Below the pieces are notes generated by a model that worked only from the letters and a program-made list of their open reading frames with translations, was not told the DNA's origin and made no database searches. 64,000 nucleotides of DNA from Edaphochlamys debaryana (lineage: Eukaryota; Chlorophyta; Chlorophyceae; Chlamydomonadales). Location of the stretch: positions 1,054,001 through 1,118,000 of the forward strand of contig JAEHOE010000017.1 in the NCBI GenBank assembly GCA_016858145.1, given 5' to 3'. Positions 30,401 to 39,748 of this stretch are shown here, piece after piece; the first letter of the stretch is position 1; the number at the start of each line of letters is the position of its first letter. Both the position numbers and the translations under genes were made by a program.

Positions 30401-30554
30401 CGAGACGCCTTCGCTCGCCCAGGACCAGCCGTATCTGTCGAGCAGCAGCGCGGCGGAGATATCCATTCTGCCTATGGGCCACAACCAGCTCCCGCACGCG
30501 CCAGCACCTGCAATGCCTCCGACGTCTTTCGCGCTTCCTGGCGTTGTCGGCGCG
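30401..30554 (+). pseudogene. bHLH gene copy 3, right part
   Basis: Continues the bHLH sequence interrupted at 24946 and matches 17831-17981 with a single noticed difference (GCCAGC for GCCGGC). Homology ends at GGCGCGA, followed by a short tandem agggctgatc and then repeat R. No bHLH or ACT exon follows, so this copy cannot make the factor. Confidence 0.92.
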
Positions 30555-30578
30555 ATCAGGGCTGATCAGGGCTGATCA

Positions 30579-30697
30579 ATTCCGTCCCGCAAGCCCCTGC
30601 GGGTTGCCTTCGCTCCGCCCGTCGCAAATGTAAGGCCAACCATGGTGGCCGCCCGAAGACACGAACTTCCGAGCCCCGTGAGGCCCCCTCACACACC
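30579..30697 (+). repeat. Direct repeat R, right copy
   Basis: Same sequence as 24005-24128, starting 24 bp after the bHLH fragment ends. It contains the intact stem CCCGCA/TGCGGG (30586-30603) and an extra TGTAA at about 30629 that the left copy lacks. With the left copy it brackets the whole bHLH-LINE composite. Confidence 0.85.
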
Positions 30698-30910
30698 AGG
30701 CCCCTCATGCCCCTCATGCCCTGCCCCTGCAGCTCCCTCCCTCTCCCCGACGACCGGTCCTACAACGTTCTCCTCTTGTGTCCCTCGTCTGTAATGAGTC
30801 TTAACCTGTCAGTCGATACCATAACTTCATATACTCAAGCAGCAGCATGTTTAGCCCAGCCTCCAGGCACCCTGTCCAGGCATGCGCATTGGAATCCCAC
30901 TCTGAAGCAG

Positions 30911-31010
30911 ACACGCTACCCGGACCCCAGATACGGAGGCGATGATGCACGAGAGTGGCGTTCCTGTCAAGTCTAGACCTGCCTTTTAAGACGCATCTAC
31001 TACACCGCCT
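30911..31010. repeat. Dispersed repeat, copy 1
   Basis: Shares about 95 bp with 60510-60605 in a GST intron, including GATACGGAGGCGATGATGC, GTTCCTGTCAAG and CTAGACCTGCCTTT. Both copies are on the plus strand. Read on the minus strand, each contains the peptide-like string CVLKGRS.LDRN, so it may derive from a transposon end. Confidence 0.8.
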
Positions 31011-31940
31011 CGCGCGGCAAGGCAGGCCGTCCGGCATACCGCGGGCGCTTCCCGCGCCACGCCCTCCCCCGCGCAAGCCACATGAGCTGCTGTAGTGCGC
31101 AGGAAGCCAAATGAGCAGGGCCGAGGACACAGGTGTCTCACCAACATCAGCTTAGGCAGTCCACGCTCCTCCAGCGGCTCTAGGGTGTGCTAGCGGCTCG
31201 ATTGCCTGCGTCGCCATGCCATTCCAGACGCCATTTCGCCTTCCTCCGGCGGTTCGCCCTTCAGTTACAGGTCTGTATACGTGTGGTTCGCTCGGGTCGG
31301 GATTTCTTGCGAGCCGCCGGAGAGCTGAGCATCATGACCGGTAACCGCCCGTTGTCCACGGCCCCAAAGGTAACCGAAGGTAACATGCGCTCTACGTGCT
31401 GGGGTACTCCTGGGCGGGACAACTTTGCTCGTTGCTTATATACCCTGTCGCATCCGGCACCAACATCAGCTTACATAACGTCATGCGCTGCGCCTATCCG
31501 GCGCCAGGGGCCAGTTGAGAACAACGTTCCTTGCACGAAACCCTGCCCGGAAGCAGCCGGTCTGTGGGGGCTCACAACTTGCACGCCTTGACCCTTGTCG
31601 AGGGGTCACCCCTGCACTACCCCTGCCTCTCTCTGCCGCTGACCTGCCTGTCCTACTGAAACTTGAACTGCTGTGCCAGCCTAAACCTTCAGTCCTGCGG
31701 ACTCGTAGGTTTCAGGTCGGCGGGCCTGGGTATAGCCCCATAGCTTGCCATGCCCAACCTCAGAGACGGACAGCAACTCTACGATACCGGTACACTGCCT
31801 GAGCCTACCCTCATCACATACACGGAGCCGCACTCGACCCGTACGCATACGTCAGTGGCAGCGGAACAGCCTGTGCCGCGTCCGCTTCCCACGCTAAACT
31901 TACATGCTTAATGCTCTCTCTCTCACGCACACCTCTCAGC
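31011..31940. other. Region without recognisable genes
   Basis: About 0.9 kb of mixed composition. No exon chain, domain-like frame or long repeat seen. Confidence 0.45.
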
Positions 31941-33316
31941 TCACGCTCGCCTCTCCTGCTCTCTCGTGCTAGTGCTCTCCAAGGTCCTGGCCTGCTCCTC
32001 TAGGACGTGAAGAAGCCCCCAGACTCGTTCCGGATGTAGCCCTGCAAAAGCAGGCAGTCGAGGGATATGAGCGCGGTCAGAAGGGTGCAACGGGTGTGGG
32101 TATAGGCAGTGGCCCTCTGCTCCCAACGGCTGTGCAGGCCCAGAGCTACGGCAAGTGCCCCCAGGGGTGAGTGCCCCCGCCCAGCCGTGTGTGTTGGGAC
32201 CCACCGGGTGCTTCTGCGTCTGGCGGGGCGGGAGCTTGGGTTGCCGCGCTCCCTCGTGCACAACATTTCGGAGAGTCGCGTCATACGGCACGTTGTTGAC
32301 CCCGTTGCTTAGGGCCTGAATTGCTCGCCGATGCTGCCCCTCCGACTGGTCTTCAGCCTTAAGAGGCGGCGGAGGGCGCGTGTTCTTCAGCGTCATCGTG
32401 TAGTTCTTGACCTGCGAGGCCAGGACGACACGCGCTAAGCAGGAGCGACCATGCGGGCAGATGCGTAGGGGGGCTGGCGAGGCCACTTTCTTTGCCCAAT
32501 GAGCTTCTGTCAATCTCGCCTACCTGCTGGTGGAGGTCCATGGTTGCGGGCTACTGGCGAACCCAAGAAGGATGGCGGAAGGGGAGGCTTGGCGTCGGGC
32601 GAATGCTTGATAGTCGGTAGGTATTGTTGGCTGAGTCTAGGAGGATGTCTTTGTGCAGCCAGTGGTTGGGTCGGGCTATATTGGCAGTGCGCGAATCGGC
32701 AACTCGATGGACCGTCGGCTGCATGGCCCATTCGCGCACAGGCCCAAGCGCTCTCCTGCGCTCCTATTGGCAGTGCGCGTGCGCGTGCAACCCTAAACGT
32801 CAAGTGTGTTGCCGCGGGCAGGTGCCGACGTCGTCACAGGTCACCTCCCCGATGGCCCCATCCACCCCACGGATTCTCCCCCTCCCAGCCTCTGTGGAAG
32901 GTCCGCGCGTCCTCCTCCTGAACGCCCACGCCCACGCAGCTCGCATGAGAGCTCGTTCAAAGAGAAAAGTGCAGCCCAGAACCACGCATCAGTGCTGCTG
33001 TGTACGGTCTGAAGGAGCTGGTCTGGCAGCACTCGCAGCAGTCGTAACGAGATTGCAGTGCGTGGGTCGAAGACGGAAGACCGCTGCTGGCAGTGGAAGC
33101 CCTGGGGGGTGGGGCGGACTATGATGTGAAGCCGGGGGACTCGTTCCTTCATCCTTCATCCTTGCGGCCATAGCCGGCCACACCTCCTCAGCCCAATCAA
33201 CACGGCCGCTGAGCTTGCGGCCACCAACCGCCAACTCCTGCCTCACCCATAGTCACCGGGCCTCAAGCTCCTGCTGCACTTCGTCCACCACAAAGCCCAG
33301 TCTGCCACTCATCTCT
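31941..33316 (-). other. Possible minus-strand coding remnants, unidentified
   Basis: Several minus-strand segments read like protein but do not join into a gene. About 32450-31941 gives VKNYTMTLKNTRPPPPLK and QALSNGVNNVPYDATLRN. About 33140-32900 gives PRLHIIVRPTPQGF and DAWFWAALFSLNELSCEL. A short exon MDLHQQ (32541-32524) ends in a gtaggc donor. I recognise none of them. They could be a real gene with unresolved splicing, a decayed gene or transposon remains. Confidence 0.3.
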
Positions 33317-33629
33317 TTATCGCCGACGCGCCGCATGCCCTGGACCTGCTACTGGTGACCGGCTAGTCTGCGCCCTCGCTAGCTCGCCGCTATCGACCAG
33401 GGCCCCGCTGTGATTCTCATCCGAGGGTAGCGCACCCTGCTGCCAGTGGCGTGCAGGCCAGCGCCGACCCCTCCCCCCCGTACTAGCATCCATTCACTCC
33501 AGCCTCCTGATCAACCGACCCGTGGTCCGTGCCACGTTGGGCGCCCGGCTACGTCACCAACACCCTTCGGGGTCCTCCCTGCCCCTCCGTCCTCCTCCTC
33601 CTCCTCCTCAGGGTAGGGGAGCACGCCGC

Positions 33630-34748
33630 TCACGACGCCGCCGCTGTCCCCTCCTGCCCCAGCGCCTGTCCCCCCGCCCGCCCCGCCTTCTCCGCCTCCA
33701 TCTTCTTAAGCTCCTCCAGCAGCCGGCGCTCCGCCACCGCCTGCGGAGCAAGCAAGCGAGGCGGAGCAGGGCGGGGTGTGAGCAGCAACCCGCGTCCGGG
33801 GCAGGGCTCCCTCCACGTACAGGACACGCCCGCTTCTAGTTTGGCCCCAGGGTAGATGCTCATCAACATCTTCCTTCCTTCCTCCGTCCTCCTCCCTTTC
33901 CCTTTTGGGCTTTGCTCCAGTCCCTCGGCTCGCAAGACCAAGCGCGCGGTCGCCCTCCTTCCGCAGACATTGCAAACTTGACATTTCGGGCTTGCTCCAG
34001 CCCCTCCAATCCTAAGACCCGAGCCCCTCTAGGCACCCTTTGTTGCCTACGCGGCGCACCCACCTGCAGCAGCGGTGCGTTGGGCGGCATATTGCAGGAG
34101 CACACCACCGGCTTGCCCAGCCGAAGTGCTGCGCAGGGGACAGGACGGTGGGCAGGAGTTTAGGGCCCTGGCGCACGTCGCCCTGCCAGTTTTGCACTTC
34201 TGGTTGATACAGGTTTGCGACAGTTTGCGCGCATGTGAACTCTCTCTCATGCCCCCCACCCGCCGGAGGTGCAGGTACCCTGCTTCCGCTGCCGCCGCAC
34301 CTAGCCGCTGGGCAATAGCCGGCCCGTCACCGACGGCACCGACGCTTGTCGGAAGGAGAGATGCAACCGCCGGCGCGTTGTCCTGTCAGCACGCAAGCAG
34401 GCGTGCAAAATAAGGAGTGCACGAGCAGGCACGAGCCTGGCGCCGGGGCAGCACGAGTCCAGCACGCCGTCGCCAAGATCCCGCGCTCACCGCCGGCGTC
34501 TTGATAGCCAGGTGTAGGTTTGCCAGCTTCGGCCCAACTGCCGACACCCAGACGAAGTATTGACGCCCAAGGTCTAGCACCTGGAAGTGCAGTGCTGCGT
34601 CGTGCGTCTGCTCAGAGAAATTCCGCTGCCGCACGCTGGGCGCGCAGCGGGGTGCTGTGCAAGCTGGATAGCTTGTAGACGGTGCGCCACTACCGTCTGA
34701 AGGCTCAGCGCCTGGCAGGTCGCGTTCTAGGTCAGCAAGGTTGTCCAT
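33630..34748 (-). CDS. PSMG4: Proteasome assembly chaperone 4 (PAC4/PSMG4 family)
   Basis: Four exons in transcript order: 34748-34491, 34382-34301, 34128-34064, 33740-33630; all phases close; 171 residues. After a variable N-terminus come FSEQTHDAALHFQVLDLG, QYFVWVSAVGPKLANLHLA, then TSVGAVGDGPAIAQRLALRL and KPVVCSCNMPPNAP. This is the PAC4 fold pattern: a strand with F.WVG-type motif, an A-rich helix ending AQRLA, and a final V..S.N strand followed by helix AERRLLEELKKMEAEK. The choice of donor CTAG/gtgcgg at 34301 is decided by this match. PAC4 pairs with PAC3 to help build the 20S alpha ring in the cytosol. Start is the first ATG of the open exon; it lies 218 bp from the divergent aldo/keto reductase ATG. 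The family is short and variable, so some doubt remains. Confidence 0.85.
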
Positions 34749-34966
34749 CGTGCCAAGTGGTGCTGCTGTCGTTGCGTTTGGGAGCTCGTGTGAGCTTTAT
34801 TGCTGACCAGCAAGCGATGGAATGTTATGCGGTAGAGAAGCGGGGGTACTGCATCCGACGAGAGCCCGCGAGCTTGCTGATCTGCGCGAGACGCAGACGC
34901 GCTGAGTCGTCGACACACTCTCAAACACGCTGCGACCAACCGATAGCTTTGATAGCCCTCACAAGA
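34749..34966. promoter_or_regulatory. Compact bidirectional promoter, PSMG4 / aldo-keto reductase
   Basis: Only 218 bp separates the two divergent start codons, so both 5' UTRs and core promoters must share this stretch. No TATA box was recognised. Confidence 0.6.
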
Positions 34967-37900
34967 ATGCTCGCTTCCAGTCGCCCCTGTTTGCGGGGCC
35001 CCTCACGACGGGCGGGTGAGTCCCGCTCTCCAGCGCTTGCGCCTTACCTATCTGCGCTAGGACCCTGCGAAAGGGCGTCGGTGCCAACTGGGCGGGCGTC
35101 CCCTACCCGTAGTCAAAGTGCCCCCGAGCAACACCCCCCCACGCCAGCCCGCAACCCACCCCTCCACGGTGTCCCACCTTATGCAGCGGGCTGCCGGCCC
35201 CAACGTGCGCTCGTGCCGCCGGTGCGCGCGTTCTGGAAGCAGCTCCTACCCAAGCGGGGCCCGCCGCCCGCCACGGAGAAGGCCGTTTACAAGCCATCGG
35301 AGCTGGTGACCCTGGGGGATTTTGAAATCTCGCCCATGGGCCTGGGCACCTGGGCCTGGGGCAACCAGTTCCTTTGGAACTACGACGAGCGCATGGACCC
35401 CGACCTCCAGGTGCCAGCGGGGTGGGCCTGGGCGGGGCCTGCCTGGGCCTGTGGGTGCTGGTGTTTGCGGCATCGGTCGGGCAGCAGTCGTGGCAGGCGT
35501 CAGCTGCAGGAGGCCGAACAGGGCTGCGGGTATGAGCCGCGGGTTTATGTGGGGAGCTGAGTTTCACGTGCGGCAGGGACCCTTGGATGCACGTAGTATA
35601 CGCCAATTCCCGTTCTACACCTCTCCATCCCTGCTCCTGCCTTCTCTGTCTCCTCCCTCCCCTCCCCTCCCCTCCTCTCCCCGCAGCAAGTCTACAACTG
35701 GGTGGTGAGCAAGGGAATCAACTTCTTCGACACGGCAGACTCGTACGGCACCGGTAAGCCCGCCTCTCCTTGAAAGGTGACGCCAGCCTGTTTCCGCTCT
35801 TCCCTGTTTCGCCCAGGCAAGCGCCACTCACCATCCCACCATCCTCCCACCTAGGCCAACCAAAGTCTCCCCCCGCTATCCCCAACCCCCAGGCAAGCTC
35901 AACGGCAAGTCCGAGCTGTTGCTGGGCCGCTTTTCGATGGAGTACCCCGGCTCCCCCGCATTCAGGGACAACGTACACATCGCAACAAAGGTAAGGCGCA
36001 GCCGCGACCCTGGGCGCAGACGCCCTTCCCCTAAGCTGGCGGCTGCAGCGCACTCCCATAGCGCACTCCCACTCCGCACAAGCTGCTCGCCCTCTCACCC
36101 TCCCCCCAACCCTCCCCCGCCCCACGCCCACCTCCGCTGCCCACCCACCCCCACCCCACCCCCATCCCGACCCAGTTCGCGGCCTACCCCTGGCGCGTGC
36201 TGCCCGGCAACGTGGTGGCGGCCTGCAAGGGCTCCCTGCAGCGCCTGGGCGCCAGCCAGATATCGCTGGGGCAGCTGCATTGGAGCGCCGCCAACTACGC
36301 GCCGCTGCAGGTGGGGGCAGTGCAGGGCAGGGAAATGGGGACAAGGGCGGAGGGGGTACTGAAAGGCCCGCTTGTAACCGCCCAGCAAACCCGCCACCCG
36401 GCGGTTGCTTAGTCCTTAGCAATTCTTCCCGCCGAACACCACCAGGAAGGGCCTAGACGAGGGTTGTTACCCAGTGTCAGAGAGGGATTCATTCCCATGG
36501 GATGGAGGGACAGGAGGCCTGTCGTGTGTCTTGGCCGTCGCCTTGACACATTGCAGGGATGGGGGACGGGGACAGGAGCGAAGGCGCTGAGGGATGCGGG
36601 CTGGAGACATGGAGTGCGGTGGGATGAGGCGGGGTGGGATGGCGATGCGTAGGTGTGGACGGGGTGTGGCAGCAGGCTGGGGATTGGGCGAGCTTTGGGG
36701 GTTGATGGAGCTAACCGCCAACGGCCAACCGTCAACGACCGTCAACCGCAGGAGCTGGCGCTGCAGGCGGGCCTGGCTGACTGCTACGACATGGGCCTGG
36801 TGCGGGCGGTTGGCGTGTCCAACTACGGTACGTGCATGTGCGGACGACGGAGGGCCTTGAGGGGATGACGAGGCGGAAAGCGGGGCGGGAAGGGCTCAGT
36901 GCAGGAGCTACATTTCAATCGTTCAGCAGCAGAGGCGCAGCGAAGGCGTAGCGTGGAGGCGCAGCCCGGACTCGCGGGAAGGAGCTGCGGAGGTTGTCCT
37001 GCCTACTTGTGGCGCCTGGTCGATTAGAAGGCCGTGACACCGCACACGGCGAGGCCCCTGCTGCCCCGCTTCGTCGCCCCAATCTCCGCCCTGGGCTGAG
37101 AGCGGCGGCGGCTGGGGTAGGACGACGGTGATGGTCCGCCACCACGCGACGCGGCCCCTGCTGCCCCCCTCCTGCCTATCCCTTCCCCCCTTCCCAGGCC
37201 CCAAGCAGATGAAGAAGATCCACGCAACCCTGGGGAAGCGGGGGGTGCCCCTGGCCTCGGCGCAGGCGAGTCGGGGCGGACCAACGGGTCGCAATCGGGC
37301 AGGAGGCAACGGGCGGTGCTAGGCGAAAGTATTTGGGTCTCGGTGCCGGACTCTGTGTTCCCCCCGCGGGATCTCCCGCGACGCGTCGTGCGGGCCACGG
37401 GCCTTGTGTTTCCTCGATGCCCGCTGGAGCTTGCGGGGTGCAGTCCAGCAGGCCGCTTATCTGCGCCCCTTGCGGACCCACAGATCCAGTTCTCGCTGCT
37501 CAGCTGGGGCACCCCGCAGCAAGACCTCAAGGTGCGTGCAAGCGGCATGGCGGCGTCCACGGGACGGGGGCAGGGTTGCGATTGGAGCATTGGAGCATTG
37601 GAGCACTGGCCTCCCAACCCCGCTTGGCAGCCCCTACGGTCTAAACTCCCCGGCGCTGCCCTCCCTCTTGCCCAGGCCCTGTGTGACGACCTGGGGATCA
37701 CGGTCATCGCCTACAGCCCCCTGGCCCTGGGCCTGCTGTCGGGTGGGGCCTCCGTTGCCGGTTGGGTGCTTGGGTCGCTGGCAGGGGTTGCCGGGGGGCC
37801 CTCTCGTGGGTGCCTGTACGCGGCAAACCGAGGGGCACTATAAGCAGCAAAGCAACGACTGCCTACCATGCGCCCGGACCCCCTTCAGCCTTCACGCATG

Positions 37901-38795
37901 AGCCCCTGTGTCTAGCCACCCCCACACGCTCGACACACGGACTGTGCACGCAACCCCTCGCGCGCAGGCAAGTACTCCCTGGGCCCCGGCGGCCAGCTTC
38001 CCGAGGGCCCCCGCGGCACGCTCTTCAAGCAGCTGCTGCCCGAGGTGGAGCCGCTGCTGGTGAGGGGCGGGGGGGAGGGGGGGAGAGGAGGGGTTAGACG
38101 CTCGCACGCACGGGAAGCGGAGGTCAAAGAAGGGGGCGTGCTTGGTCCGTGCGTGTTCATGGTTTCCGCTGAGGTCCTCGGTGGTCTGAACGCAGCCCGC
38201 CTTTTCCACACCCCCGTCAGGCCACGCTCGAGGTGGTGGCCGAGGAGCGGAAGAAGGAGATGTCGCAGGCAAGGCAGGGGCAGGCAAAAAAGTCTGGGAT
38301 AGGTTGACACATGCTCATATCCCGCTCCAACCTGTCACCCATGTGCCCCCTTCCTTGTTGCCCCCAGGTGGCCATCAACTGGTGCATCTGCAAGGGCACC
38401 GTGCCCATCCCCGGGGCCAAGGACCTGAACCAGGTGGGGGCAGGCGTGTGTGGGGGGGGGCAGGCGCAGGGGTCAGGGGCTGCTGAGGACCAGCAGGGAC
38501 CGCAACGGGAGGTCTGCGGAAGAGCGGAGAGGGGCTGCGCCGGAGCCTGCTGCTCGTGGGCAGGGCAGCGCTCGTGGGTAGGGGCGCCAGTCCCTCGCAG
38601 CATGCTCCCGCACCGGGCGCCCACTCCGCCCCGCCCCGCGCTCCCCCCCCCCCGCCCACCACCGCACCACCGCAGGCGCAGGAGAACCTGGGCGCCCTGG
38701 GCTGGCGGCTGAGCGAGGCTGAGGTGGCGGAGCTGGACGCAGCTGCCTCCCGGTGCAAGAAGGGCATGGTCCAGAACATCTTCCAGACCAGCTGA
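34967..38795 (+). CDS. Aldo/keto reductase, chloroplast-type
   Basis: Thirteen exons: 34967-35015, 35187-35410, 35687-35753, 35893-35990, 36176-36310, 36752-36827, 37198-37265, 37484-37531, 37676-37742, 37968-38059, 38221-38268, 38368-38433, 38676-38795; 385 residues. The N-terminus (MLASSRPCLRGPSRR) looks like a plastid transit peptide. The catalytic tetrad is visible: Asp and Tyr in FFDTADSYGTGK, Lys in VHIATKFAAYPW, His in LGQLHWSAANY. Further family blocks are MGLGTWAWGNQ, VRAVGVSNYGPKQM, TVIAYSPLALGLLSGKY and TVPIPGAKDLNQAQENLGAL. It resembles plant chloroplast oxidoreductases of the At1g06690 type, NADPH-dependent carbonyl reductases with poorly known substrates. Two introns use GC donors (37266, AG/GCGAGT; 38269, AG/GCAAGG). 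Confidence 0.93.
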
Positions 38796-39748
38796 GCGCT
38801 GGGCAAGCCGGATGGAGGACCTTAACCGGCGCCGGAGCCGGGAAGAGCTACGCAGCTAGGGAGCGGGAAGGAGCACTTGCGCGGGAGGCCGTGCGCTTGT
38901 CTTGAGGGCCTGGATGGGTGCGTGAGTCTGATGAAGGGTGCAGACGCAGGGGGTGTAGGGCTTGGCAGTCGTAGGCAGCTGGGTGTGGCAGGCGGCGCGG
39001 AATGGTTTCGGCGCGGTAGGCCAAGGGGGCCGTTGAGAGGCTGTGAAGTGTAGCGTGGGAGGGAGGCAGGCGGCCCTGGGACTGCAGCATGGGAGATTGT
39101 GGGGGCATACCTGAAGGAGGAGAGGTCTGGCAACGGGAAGCTTGGACCTAGGTTTGCAGGCAAGCCGGCATGTTCTTTTGTGGTTCGGGGCACTGGGGGC
39201 GCATGTTCACTTGTGGTCCTGCGTGGTCCTGCGTGGTCCTGCGGCCGCTTCTACCAGGGTCGGTGTGCCACTATTGCGTCGTTCAGACGAGTATTGTTGC
39301 GGCAAGCAGGGCCATGCCGACTGACATGCGCCGACGACGCCGCCCGCGACGCGAGCACGGTGAGGGTTGTGATGGATACAAATGTGCAGTGAAATTTGGG
39401 AGGCACAGCCCCTGGCTCTTCTCGGTTCCCGGTCGCGACCGGCTGTCTTCGGCTGACAACTTGCTGCGTTGCAGTGGCCTCACAATCCTGCAATCCACGC
39501 GCACAATATACCTTGTATGCAAGGGTAGAAAGACGCGAATGCCTGTTGCGGGGCGGTGAAGGAAGTCCCAGGCTGCCCATCTGGTCGGGCGGGCGAATGC
39601 AACAGCGGTCTTGCCAGGAGGTCACGAGGCCGCGCTGCGCTTGCTATCCCCAGTCACTAGCGGTCAGGCACAAGAAATGTATACGCTGATAACACGTAGC
39701 TCGTCTTTAGGTACGCACTACACCTAGCACTGCACCCGCGTTGACGAA
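38796..39748. other. Intergenic region
   Basis: About 0.95 kb between the reductase stop and the MATE start. It contains a small triplication of gtggtcctgc (39210-39242). No gene, exon or TGTAA signal seen. Confidence 0.5.
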
